In this document: positions 6,879-14,707 of the stretch, piece by piece
Layout: the number at the start of each line of letters is the position of its first letter
How positions within the stretch are numbered: position 1 is the first letter of the stretch
Assembly (NCBI GenBank): GCA_038234235.1
Contig: JBBSUQ010000076.1
Span: forward strand, 1-14,963
From: JBBSUQ01 sp038234235
GTDB lineage: Bacteria; Bacteroidota; Bacteroidia; Flavobacteriales_D; Crocinitomicaceae
DNA: 14,963 nucleotides
Reading direction: 5' to 3'
Translations under genes and position numbers: made by a program
The notes under the pieces: model-generated
The model's input: the letters and a program-made list of their open reading frames with translations, nothing else
The model's database searches: none
Told to the model about the DNA's origin: nothing

Positions 6879-8261
6879 TTATTTCTTCAAAGTAATCAGT
6901 CTTATTTCTTGTCTTAAATTATTTTTAGCATCGAGAAGTTTAAAAATAGGAATGTATCTTCCTTTGCCTAAGGTTGCCACATTTCTCATTTCTTCTTCAT
7001 CACGATCAGCGTTTTTAATCCCAACGACTGACATTGTGATGCCTTTTTTTGCATACTTTTTTATCTGTTTTTTATAATCTTCAGAGTTTCTGTTAAAAGC
7101 ACCATCGGTAATGATAATTACATGATTTGGTCCATTAGAGATTCGAGATTGATATGCTTCTTTAAAGCCAAGCTTAATTCCTGTCCCTCCGGCTGTCATT
7201 CCGCCACCTTTTATATCTTGTACAGTTTTTTTAATCAATTCTTTATCTGCTGCAGATGTAGAATTTAGAATAACTTTTGCATCGTTAGCGTAAGTAACAA
7301 TCGAAATTTTATCTTCTGGCCTTAGCATATCTGTAAGCTGAAAAAGTGCATATTTCATCAATTCTATTTTATCGGCTTGGGTCATAGACGAAGATATGTC
7401 TAAGATAAAAACAATATTTACAGGATTAAAAAAAGTGGGATCAAAGTTATCAAATGGCAAACTATCTAAACTTGGGTGTTGGGTCAATAATTCTTCTTCC
7501 TTAAGAATTTCATCTAAAATGATTTCTGGCGGAACATCAGCAATTAAAGTATCAACATCTACTGGAATAACGGGAATAGTAACTGGATTTTTTTCTAATT
7601 CAAGTACAATATAATTTCTTTTAAAATTAACATACGCACCAAGTTCTGTTGGTTTGTAGGCTGAATTATTGGCGTAAAAATAGGTAAAACCTAAAGGAAC
7701 TGTCTTTTCTACCTTTCCATTTCTATCCGTTTTTTGACTCAAGATTGGATTTCCATTTTGAATTAAAGAAACATTGCTATTTGGTAAAACTTCTTTAGTA
7801 ATCTTATCTATCACTACTACAGTTAGTTTAAAATTACTTAAATCGGCTCCTGCTTTCTGTTGTGAAAAATCTGGACAGGAGGTGAAAACTGCCAAATCAT
7901 TTGTCGGATTTTCTAAGAGATTACCAGATAGTTTTATTTTTACAGCTTCATCTCTATCAGATAAAAAAATCTCGATATCGTAAGAAAATTTTCCCTTTTG
8001 ATTTGGATTTACTTGAAATCTTAGTACATAATCAGCATTTGGCTCAATAAAAGCGCCTGTTGAAATATAAACAACTTCTTTCTCCTTGACTACTCTTAAA
8101 ATGTATTCTTTTTTTGGACTGGTATTTTTTAGAGTTATGTCGATAAAGCGATTTTCATAGGGCATTATATTTCCAAAATCATGTTTGGTTTTATCAAATT
8201 GAATTTGTGCTTCGAATTTCGAAAATAACAATGAAAATAATAAAAGAAAATAATAGCGCAT
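6879..8261 (-). CDS. Secreted von Willebrand factor A domain protein
   Basis: The product is 460 residues. A signal peptide covers residues 1-19 (hydrophobic core LLLFSLLFS, then KFEAQ), so it is probably periplasmic or surface-exposed; there is no lipobox and no T9SS sorting domain. Residues 20-115 resemble a DUF1573/ASPM-type Ig-like domain (FDKTKHDFGNI, then ITLKNTS). Residues about 145-222 resemble a carboxypeptidase-regulatory or TonB-plug-associated beta-sandwich. A Pro- and acidic-rich linker follows (about 225-280). The C-terminal VWA domain (281-460) has a complete MIDAS metal site: DISSS (288-292), Thr360 in TAGGT and Asp386 in IITDG. Such domains bind metal and mediate protein contacts. 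The partner is unknown and no MoxR ATPase or BatA/BatB neighbour is present. It is transcribed alone, between its own candidate promoter (8297-8304) and the terminator at 6781-6826. Confidence 0.85.
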   Translation of the reverse strand: MRYYFLLLFSLLFSKFEAQIQFDKTKHDFGNIMPYENRFIDITLKNTSPKKEYILRVVKEKEVVYISTGAFIEPNADYVLRFQVNPNQKGKFSYDIEIFLSDRDEAVKIKLSGNLLENPTNDLAVFTSCPDFSQQKAGADLSNFKLTVVVIDKITKEVLPNSNVSLIQNGNPILSQKTDRNGKVEKTVPLGFTYFYANNSAYKPTELGAYVNFKRNYIVLELEKNPVTIPVIPVDVDTLIADVPPEIILDEILKEEELLTQHPSLDSLPFDNFDPTFFNPVNIVFILDISSSMTQADKIELMKYALFQLTDMLRPEDKISIVTYANDAKVILNSTSAADKELIKKTVQDIKGGGMTAGGTGIKLGFKEAYQSRISNGPNHVIIITDGAFNRNSEDYKKQIKKYAKKGITMSVVGIKNADRDEEEMRNVATLGKGRYIPIFKLLDAKNNLRQEIRLITLKK

Positions 8262-8296
8262 TTAACGAATTTGTTGAGCTTGAAACAATAACTGTG

Positions 8297-8304
8297 CAAA
8301 GATT
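8297..8304 (-). promoter_or_regulatory. Candidate -7 element of the VWA gene
   Basis: The minus strand reads TAATCTTTGCAC around here. The core AATCTTTG is one mismatch from TAnnTTTG, and the ATCTTTGCAC stretch matches the element upstream of atpD. It would give a leader of about 30 bases before the ATG at 8261. No -33 element is clear. Confidence 0.4.
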
Positions 8305-8378
8305 AAGAATTCAATTTGAAATATTAGATTCTAGACTTAACATTACTTATAACGGATAATTATAAATTTCTTACATTT

Positions 8379-9905
8379 TTAATTAAGTTCTATTAGATTT
8401 TTTCCTGTCATTTCCATTGGAGTTGCTATTTTCATGCGTCTTAAAATCGTTGGAGCCACATCTGCCAAAATGCCATCGCTAATTTTAAAACCATCATGCT
8501 GACTTACAAAAACTACAGGAACTGGGTTGAGAGAATGTGCCGTATTAGGCGAACCATCTGCATTAACCGCAAAATCGGCGTTGCCATGATCGGCAATAAT
8601 TATAAACTCATAATTTCGAGTTAAGCCAAAATCAACAATTTCTTTTAAGCAACCATCAACTGTTTCAACGGCACTTACAATCGCTTCATAAACACCAGTG
8701 TGACCCACCATATCGGGATTGGCAAAATTAACGCATAGAAAATCGGGATCTTTTTCACTAATGAATTGTATTACTTTGTCTTTTAATTCCACTGAGCTCA
8801 TTTCAGGTTGCAAATCATAAGTTGCAACTTTGGGCGATGCCACCATGACTCTTGATTCATTTGTAAAAGCTTCTTCTCTTCCACCGTTAAAAAAGAAAGT
8901 AACATGTGGGTATTTTTCTGTTTCAGCTGCTCGAAGTTGAGTTTTATCTAATTCAGATAGTACTTGACCTAAAGATTTTTTTATGTTGTCTTTTTCAAAA
9001 AGAACTTTTATATTTTCAAATTCGCTATCGTAACGGGTCATTGTTACATAATTAATTGCCAGAGGCTGCATTTCTAATTCTGGAAAAGCTTGTTGTGTCA
9101 GTGCAATAGAAATTTCTCTTGGTCTATCTGTTCTGAAATTAAAATTAATTACAGTGTCGCCCGGTAAAATTTTTGCAACGGGATTTCCATCTTTTGTAAG
9201 TACTGTAGGCAACAAAAACTCATCTGAAATGTCATTTTCATAAGATTCGTTTAATGTGGTAATAATATCTTGGGACAAATTTCCTATTCCATTTACCATT
9301 GCATGATAGGCTTTTGCAATACGTTGCCACCTGTTGTCACGATCCATTGCATAATATCTTCCTGAAACTGTTGCAATTTCAATTGGCGTGTTTTCTATGT
9401 GGTGAATTAATTTTTGCATGAAATGTATGCCACTATGCGGATCACAATCCCTTCCATCGGTAATTGCGTGGATGTAAATATTTTTTAATCCTTTTTTTAC
9501 TGCTAAATCACAAAGTGCAAAAAGATGAAGGAAATGACTGTGAACGCCTCCATCGGATACCAATCCCATCAAATGAAGATTTTTTCCATTTGTTTTGAGT
9601 TCATCAAGCGCTTTGTTTAGTATTGGATTTTGGTCAAATTCACCGTCTTTTATTGCTTTGTTTATTCTTGTTAATTCTTGATACACAATTCTGCCTGCAC
9701 CAATGTTCATGTGACCAACTTCAGAATTTCCCATCTGCCCTTCTGGTAGACCAACATTTTCACCATAAGTTTTAAGTGTGGCATTTGGATACTTGGCTAA
9801 AAGTGCATCCATATAAGGTGTTTTGGCATTGAAAATAGCATCAGAATGACTTTTGTCACCAATACCCCAGCCATCTAGAATAATCAATCCAACTTTCTTT
9901 TTCAT
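8379..9905 (-). CDS. gpmI: 2,3-bisphosphoglycerate-independent phosphoglycerate mutase
   Basis: This cytosolic glycolytic and gluconeogenic enzyme interconverts 3- and 2-phosphoglycerate through a phosphoserine intermediate and needs Mn2+ but no bisphosphoglycerate. The 508 residues are a normal length for the alkaline-phosphatase superfamily member. IILDGWG (residues 8-14) supplies metal ligand Asp11, and GQMGNSEVGHMNIGAGR (56-72) carries the catalytic Ser61. HAITDGRDCDPHSG (about residues 151-164) and NFRTDRPRE belong to the substrate-binding domain. NFANPDMVGHTG and IIADHGNAD near the C-terminus give the remaining Asp and His metal ligands. The start is the ATG at 9905 (MKKKVGLIILDGWG); an in-frame TTG at 9914 lies inside a candidate promoter and is rejected. 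It is apparently a single-gene unit: 97 bases separate it from the kinase upstream and 117 from the VWA gene downstream. Confidence 0.97.
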   Translation of the reverse strand: MKKKVGLIILDGWGIGDKSHSDAIFNAKTPYMDALLAKYPNATLKTYGENVGLPEGQMGNSEVGHMNIGAGRIVYQELTRINKAIKDGEFDQNPILNKALDELKTNGKNLHLMGLVSDGGVHSHFLHLFALCDLAVKKGLKNIYIHAITDGRDCDPHSGIHFMQKLIHHIENTPIEIATVSGRYYAMDRDNRWQRIAKAYHAMVNGIGNLSQDIITTLNESYENDISDEFLLPTVLTKDGNPVAKILPGDTVINFNFRTDRPREISIALTQQAFPELEMQPLAINYVTMTRYDSEFENIKVLFEKDNIKKSLGQVLSELDKTQLRAAETEKYPHVTFFFNGGREEAFTNESRVMVASPKVATYDLQPEMSSVELKDKVIQFISEKDPDFLCVNFANPDMVGHTGVYEAIVSAVETVDGCLKEIVDFGLTRNYEFIIIADHGNADFAVNADGSPNTAHSLNPVPVVFVSQHDGFKISDGILADVAPTILRRMKIATPMEMTGKNLIELN

Positions 9906-9911
9906 ATTAAA

Positions 9912-9919
9912 CAAAAGTA
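9912..9919 (-). promoter_or_regulatory. Candidate -7 element immediately before gpmI
   Basis: The minus strand reads TACTTTTG, an exact TAnnTTTG match, ending only six bases before the gpmI ATG at 9905. If used, transcription would begin within a few bases of the start codon. No -33 TTG lies at the usual spacing, so chance occurrence in AT-rich DNA cannot be excluded. Confidence 0.4.
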
Positions 9920-10002
9920 CATTTTACGGAGCAAGTTTGATTAATAAATTGCTTTAAAGTTGTTATGAGATAAGGAAGAATTGTGTCGAAAATTATATAA
10001 TT

Positions 10003-10893
10003 TCAATTACTTGGCGCTTGTATGGAAATAATAAATTCAGAAGCAAAATCTGTTGTAGAGTTTATTGTAATTGCACCTGAGTGCATTTGCACAATTTGAT
10101 TTATTATATAAAGTCCGAGGCCTGTGCCTTTTTCAGATCTGGTGTTTTCATCTTGAATTCTGTAAAATTTCTCAAAAACTTTAGTGTGGTTTGATTTTTT
10201 AATTGCTTTACCGGTATTTTTAACTCCGAAAAAGATATTGTTATTTTGAGAGGAGGCGAAAAGCTGAATTTTTTGTTTATCACCATATTTCAAAGCATTT
10301 TCCATTAGATTGTTGAGCACAATTTCAATTAAAAATGGATCTGCAAAAAGTTCAATGTTTTCTTTGCACTCTATTTGAATCTCCACATTTTCGTTTACTT
10401 TATTATATCTGTTCTTCAATTGATCTAAAATAGGATACAGATAAAACTTTTCTTTGTGAAGCTGAAATTTTTTGTTATCGATTCTTGTAGCATATAAAAC
10501 ATTATCTATCATGGTTTCAAGTCTTATGTTTTCTTCAATTGCTTTATGTAAAATTTCTTGTTGTTTTTCTTCTGATAGTTTTCTTTTAAGTAGCGTTTGC
10601 AAATAAAGTTTATTACCCGCTAATGGGGTTTTAAGTTCATGGGTTACAGATAGCATAAAATTATTTTGACTTTTCGATAAATCCAACTGCTTTTTAATAC
10701 TTCGTCTTATTTGCCAAAGTCCTGCAATGAGAATAAGAAAGAAGACTGCTCCTTCTCCAATTATCATAAATATTCGTCTGTTTCCTGCTTGAGCAGTTTT
10801 TGATAGTTCAATTAGGTGATAGCCCCACCACGCAAACTGCAACACCACGTAAGCACTTAAAACGTAGAAAAATATTGCGGTTTGTCTTTTCAT
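10003..10893 (-). CDS. Membrane sensor histidine kinase without adjacent response regulator
   Basis: The product is 296 residues. Two membrane segments (about 7-28 and 41-60) enclose only a short periplasmic loop of some 12 residues, so it probably senses a membrane state or a partner protein rather than a ligand. The HisKA domain has the phosphoacceptor His85 in SVTHELKTPLAG. The ATPase domain has the N-box LNNLMENALKYG (193-204), a G1 box VKNTGKAI in which the usual Asp is Asn226, an FEKFYR F-box (240-245) and an intact G2 box GTGLGLYI (256-263). Asn in the G1 box also occurs in CusS-like kinases, so activity is plausible. Its ATG overlaps the stop of the EnvC-like gene by one base (TAATG at 10895-10891), implying translational coupling. 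No response regulator gene is in the window, so its partner is unknown. Confidence 0.9.
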   Translation of the reverse strand: MKRQTAIFFYVLSAYVVLQFAWWGYHLIELSKTAQAGNRRIFMIIGEGAVFFLILIAGLWQIRRSIKKQLDLSKSQNNFMLSVTHELKTPLAGNKLYLQTLLKRKLSEEKQQEILHKAIEENIRLETMIDNVLYATRIDNKKFQLHKEKFYLYPILDQLKNRYNKVNENVEIQIECKENIELFADPFLIEIVLNNLMENALKYGDKQKIQLFASSQNNNIFFGVKNTGKAIKKSNHTKVFEKFYRIQDENTRSEKGTGLGLYIINQIVQMHSGAITINSTTDFASEFIISIQAPSN

Positions 10894-12200
10894 TAATTAG
10901 AAATCCAGAGTGCTGGATTGAGACTTTGAACCATTGAACCGGTTACAAGATGAATTTCAAAATGAGCAGTTGATACATTGCCACTGCTTGGTGATAGCAA
11001 AGAACCGATAACTTGTTTGGTTGTAATTTTCTGGCCTATTGTTACGTAAGTGTCTTGTAAATTGCCATAAACTGTTCGGTAATTACCATGTTTTATAATC
11101 ACAACTTTTCCTGCACCAGGAATATTTAAAATACTCGTTACTTCACCTTCAAAAACTGCTCTAATTTGAGTGTTTTTTGGTGCGCCGATATCTACGCCGT
11201 CATTGTTTGTGTACACATTGTTTAAGGTTGGATGTGCATTTCGCCCGTAACTTTCGGTTATTGTTCCTTTTTCAACAGGCCAAGGCAATTTACCTCTATT
11301 GCCCTCAAAATTTTTACTAAGAGATACATTCTCTTTTGTTTCTGCAAAGACAACAGTTTCTTTTTTTGTTTCAGTAACATTTACTTTTGTTTCTGTGTTA
11401 CTGGTATTATTTTTAATTGCCGCAAGTCGTTTCTTCTCAGCTTCTGCTTCTACTTTCTTTCTTTTGGCTTCTGCTTGAGCTATTTCTTTTTTAATGGCGT
11501 CATTAATTTTTCTTTTGAGCGCTTCTTTTTGTTTTTCAGTTTCTTTTAAAGAGCTTAATATTTCGCCTTCTTTGGTTTTATAATTTTCGTAAATTGCTTG
11601 TTGTTTTTCTTTGTCTTTTACAATTGTAGCTTTTTCTTGCTGTTTTTCGCCAAGTAGAGATTTTTTATAAGATTTTTCTTTGGTGATTTCTGCAATTTCA
11701 CTTTTAATTAAATCTTGATTTTGTTTGATAATATAAAACTGTTTTTTCTGAAGTTTCGCTACTTTTTCTAAATATTTTTTGCGTTTTAAAGCTTCGAAAA
11801 ATGACTTAGCAGAAAATATATACATCATGTCACCATATTTATTTCGGTGCTTGTATGCATAAATCACTAATTTTTTATACTGACTTTTTAGTATTGCAAT
11901 TCTTGATTTTAACTGAACAATTTGAGTTTCTTTTTCAGTGATTTTAAGTTCGGCAGAGCGCACTTGATTATCGAAATTACGAACAAGTTGTTCTCTGTAA
12001 ATTATTTGTTTTTCAATAACCCTTAGTTCGTTGAGTGAACTTTCAGTTTGTACTTGAGATTTTGCTAAAAGCGATTTGGTGTCTGAGAGTTTTTTCTCCA
12101 GTTTCTCTTGCTCTATCTTTAATTTTTCACTTACAGTTTGGGCAAAAGAAGCACTGCTTAATAATAGAAATAGAAATATTTTAATCTTTACAAGCTTCAT
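10893..12200 (-). CDS. EnvC-like murein hydrolase activator (coiled coil plus degenerate LytM/M23 domain)
   Basis: The product is 435 residues. Residues 1-21 are a signal peptide (FLFLLLSSASFAQ). Long coiled coils follow at about 24-115 and 145-260, with the short middle segment YGDMMYIFSAKSFFEALKRK (122-141) that is characteristic of the EnvC/PcsB family. A low-complexity Thr/Glu/Lys linker precedes the LytM domain at about 305-433 (WPVEKGTITESYGR at the start). Active M23 peptidases have HxGxD, a YxHL-type histidine and HxH. Here these read NDGVD (333-337), YGNL (378-381) and TAH (411-413), so only Asp337 and His413 remain. Like E. coli EnvC, it is therefore probably not a peptidase but an activator of periplasmic amidases in cell separation, controlled by FtsEX-like partners; that role is inferred. 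It overlaps the DUF4292 gene by 20 bases and the kinase by one. Confidence 0.88.
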   Translation of the reverse strand: MKLVKIKIFLFLLLSSASFAQTVSEKLKIEQEKLEKKLSDTKSLLAKSQVQTESSLNELRVIEKQIIYREQLVRNFDNQVRSAELKITEKETQIVQLKSRIAILKSQYKKLVIYAYKHRNKYGDMMYIFSAKSFFEALKRKKYLEKVAKLQKKQFYIIKQNQDLIKSEIAEITKEKSYKKSLLGEKQQEKATIVKDKEKQQAIYENYKTKEGEILSSLKETEKQKEALKRKINDAIKKEIAQAEAKRKKVEAEAEKKRLAAIKNNTSNTETKVNVTETKKETVVFAETKENVSLSKNFEGNRGKLPWPVEKGTITESYGRNAHPTLNNVYTNNDGVDIGAPKNTQIRAVFEGEVTSILNIPGAGKVVIIKHGNYRTVYGNLQDTYVTIGQKITTKQVIGSLLSPSSGNVSTAHFEIHLVTGSMVQSLNPALWISN

Positions 12201-12993
12201 AACCTTCTGGAATTACCAAAAATAAGGTTTGTTCTTCGTTAATTGCGACCTTTTCGTAATTTAATTCTAACACTATATTGTTATTAGGTCCCGAAATCGT
12301 AACGTACACCTCCTTTGGCACAAGATAATTATCTACTAATTGATGCTCTTTATAATAAATATTTATGGTTGTTGAATCGGATGGGCTCTCTACAATAGTT
12401 CTTTTTATCCCTTTTAAATCGTCTCGAAGATAATATTTAATGACAATTTCTTCTAAATCCTTCTTGTCTATTTTCTTTGCTGCCCTTTTCCGGTGTGATG
12501 AAATGATATAATTAAAATTATCGTTTATCTGAAAATATTTAACCTCAGGATCATAATCAAGTGGTCGACCTAAAAACAATTCTTCTAAATTAGTGAAGGT
12601 AAAATCTACACCAAAATTTTCTTTAATATATTTGAGATCTTGAATAATGAAACATTTATCTTTCTTATTTACAACTGTTAACGTATCATTAGTGATAACA
12701 GAATTAGCAACTGCAATTCCTAAATAAGTAATTATAAAATTCATGGCACTATCTTGCACCATTCGCATTGAAGTTTTAAAACCAATAGATTGAGTAGTGT
12801 CTTTATATTTTGTAGCAATTTTACTATAAAAAGTACGTGGCTGAATTGTTTTTAATGAATCCATTACATCTAGAAGCTCTTTATCCTTTTTCCTTTCAAG
12901 CTTCACCAAATTTTCTGGTGTATTCTTTTTTGCGCAAGAGTATGTAAAACCAAGAATAAAGATTACAAATAAAATTTTAATATTCCGGGTCAT
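12181..12993 (-). CDS. DUF4292-family lipoprotein
   Basis: The product is 270 residues with a lipoprotein signal peptide: MTRNIKILFVIFILGFTYSC, with the lipidated cysteine at residue 20 followed by AKKN. The rest is rich in beta-strand patterns, and the sequence and gene order fit the DUF4292 family of Bacteroidota, which I recall as LolA/LolB-like in fold; the function is unknown. A hydrophobic-ligand or lipoprotein-carrier role is only a guess. The ATG at 12993 is chosen because the upstream in-frame start at 13011 is a TTG and would spoil the signal peptide. The gene overlaps the end of the TPR gene by 17 bases and the start of the EnvC-like gene by 20, so the three are surely one transcript and likely act in one envelope process. 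Confidence 0.82.
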   Translation of the reverse strand: MTRNIKILFVIFILGFTYSCAKKNTPENLVKLERKKDKELLDVMDSLKTIQPRTFYSKIATKYKDTTQSIGFKTSMRMVQDSAMNFIITYLGIAVANSVITNDTLTVVNKKDKCFIIQDLKYIKENFGVDFTFTNLEELFLGRPLDYDPEVKYFQINDNFNYIISSHRKRAAKKIDKKDLEEIVIKYYLRDDLKGIKRTIVESPSDSTTINIYYKEHQLVDNYLVPKEVYVTISGPNNNIVLELNYEKVAINEEQTLFLVIPEGYEACKD

Positions 12994-14704
12994 AATATTG
13001 TTTCTTTTCAATTTTTAAGTCTAACTTTTTATTTTTCGAACCAAGAGTTTTCGCTTTCTTCCAATAATCAAGCGCCTCTGTGGTTTTGCCTAACTTAACA
13101 GCTGCATCTCCTAAATGTTCTAAAATTGTAAAATCATTTTGATCTTTTGTGTTTGCTTGCTTCAAATAACTATAGGATTCTTCGTAATTTTTTTCTTGAA
13201 ACAATATTAAACCGTAAGTATCAATTATGTAGGCTGGAGCGTCCGCGCTGTTCACATAATCATTGATTAATGCTTTTGCAGCGTTTAGATCTTTGTTTGC
13301 AATTGCCAGTTGATAGGCATAGTTGTTTTTTACTGTAATATTTTCTGGAGAAATTTTCAAAGCATCTTCAAATGCACTTTTACCAGGGACATAATCTTTT
13401 AAGCCGAAATAAGCTTCGCCGCTTTGCGCGTATAATTCTGCCTTTAAGAAAGGATCGTTAATTACTAATTCTGCTCCTAAAAGCGCTGAAGATAATGCAG
13501 TATCAAACTTTCTTAATTGATTTGCAGCCAAAGAATTATAATAATAAATTTGCGGAAGATTGGGAAAATATTCTAATGCTTCAGAACTGGATTCAAATAA
13601 ATCAGTATAATCTTGTAATTCAATTTGCAATAGAAAAATCTGAGACCAAACAGAAAATTCAGATTTATCTATATTGTTTGCCTTTTTGTAAGTTTCTAAA
13701 GCTTTAATATTCTCATTGGTTGTAACATAAAAATCTGCCAAAATAGAATAAGAAAGTGCATTTTCCGGATGTGCTGATACTAATGAATTAATAACCTGTT
13801 CGGTTTGTGTATCTCCATTTGTATAATTATCCAGGTAAAAAACTGCAATTTGACTTTTCGTTTGAAAATCTACCTGATTACTACCAAATGCCTTAATAAA
13901 ATACTGTGTGGCTTCGGCATTTCTTTTTTGTTCTAAAGCAAATTGTCCTAAAATAAGATTCGCTCTGCCGTTGTTTGGATCCGTTTTTACCAATTCTTTT
14001 AAAAGCTCTATTCCTTTATCAGTTTGGTTGTTTTGAAAATAATGATCCACCAAAGTTCCGAGTATATTTTGATCATCGGGAAGTGCTTTTCGCCCTTTTT
14101 GAAGTTCGGCAACTGCTTTTTCTGTCTGTTTTAAAGACATGTAAATTTGATATTTTTGAATAGTAAGTTGTGGATCTGGTCCCAATTCACTTTCCATCTT
14201 GTCTAACGCCTTAATGGCTTCTAGCGATTGTCCGGCACCTAATAAACTTTCGGCATAGCCATATAACCACTCAATATTTTTAGGATCTAACTTTGTTAGT
14301 TTACCAAAGTTATCTGCAGCAGCCGTGTAGTTTTTCTGTTCATAATACAAGTTAGCCAACTCTTCAATATAATATCTATTTCCTTTGTCAAGATCACTTG
14401 CTTTTTTAAAATTTTCTATGGCTTTTGCAGGATCGTTTTTTATTTTATAAAGTTCTCCAATTGCAAAATACACAGCATCATCTGTTTGTTTGATTGTCAA
14501 ACATTTATTGAAAGCTGCAAGTGCCTGGTCATATTTCTTTTGTTCTTTTAGTCGAACCCCCGAATGAAAACTTTCTATGTATGGAAATTCGGAAGCGTTA
14601 AATCCAATACTTTCCTTGTTTCCTTTAGATTCTGATTTATTTTTTGCAGAACCACATGAAACTATGAAAACTAGAGTAATTATATAAAAAAAATATGATT
14701 TCAT
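12977..14704 (-). CDS. Tetratricopeptide-repeat lipoprotein
   Basis: The product is 575 residues. The signal peptide MKSYFFYIITLVFIVSC has a lipobox cysteine at residue 17, so the protein should be anchored in the inner or outer membrane facing the periplasm. From about residue 50 to 565 it is built from roughly 34-residue helical repeats of the TPR kind, recognisable in stretches such as YDQALAAFNKCL, AKAIENFKKASDLD, YTAAADNFGKLTKLDPKN and TEALDYWKKAKTLG. TPR arrays are protein-interaction scaffolds, so this may organise partners of the operon, perhaps the lipoprotein and EnvC-like protein encoded next; that is inference. It starts three bases after the stop of the nucleotidyltransferase gene and overlaps the DUF4292 gene at its end. 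No enzymatic motif was seen. Confidence 0.9.
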   Translation of the reverse strand: MKSYFFYIITLVFIVSCGSAKNKSESKGNKESIGFNASEFPYIESFHSGVRLKEQKKYDQALAAFNKCLTIKQTDDAVYFAIGELYKIKNDPAKAIENFKKASDLDKGNRYYIEELANLYYEQKNYTAAADNFGKLTKLDPKNIEWLYGYAESLLGAGQSLEAIKALDKMESELGPDPQLTIQKYQIYMSLKQTEKAVAELQKGRKALPDDQNILGTLVDHYFQNNQTDKGIELLKELVKTDPNNGRANLILGQFALEQKRNAEATQYFIKAFGSNQVDFQTKSQIAVFYLDNYTNGDTQTEQVINSLVSAHPENALSYSILADFYVTTNENIKALETYKKANNIDKSEFSVWSQIFLLQIELQDYTDLFESSSEALEYFPNLPQIYYYNSLAANQLRKFDTALSSALLGAELVINDPFLKAELYAQSGEAYFGLKDYVPGKSAFEDALKISPENITVKNNYAYQLAIANKDLNAAKALINDYVNSADAPAYIIDTYGLILFQEKNYEESYSYLKQANTKDQNDFTILEHLGDAAVKLGKTTEALDYWKKAKTLGSKNKKLDLKIEKKQYYDPEY

Positions 14705-14707
14705 TTT

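Noticed and set aside
8340..8370. TTATAA...TTATAA inverted repeat downstream of gpmI
   Set aside because: TTATAA is itself a palindrome, the stem is short and all A/T, and no T-run follows; expected by chance at this base composition.
9931..9952. Imperfect inverted repeat GCAAGTTT / AAATTGC after the kinase gene
   Set aside because: The stem is short with a bulge and there is no U-tract on the minus strand, so it is not a convincing terminator or operator.
11232..11549. 105-codon plus-strand frame inside the EnvC-like gene
   Set aside because: It is the complement of a Lys/Glu-rich coiled coil, which yields a spurious Phe/Cys/Ser-rich frame.
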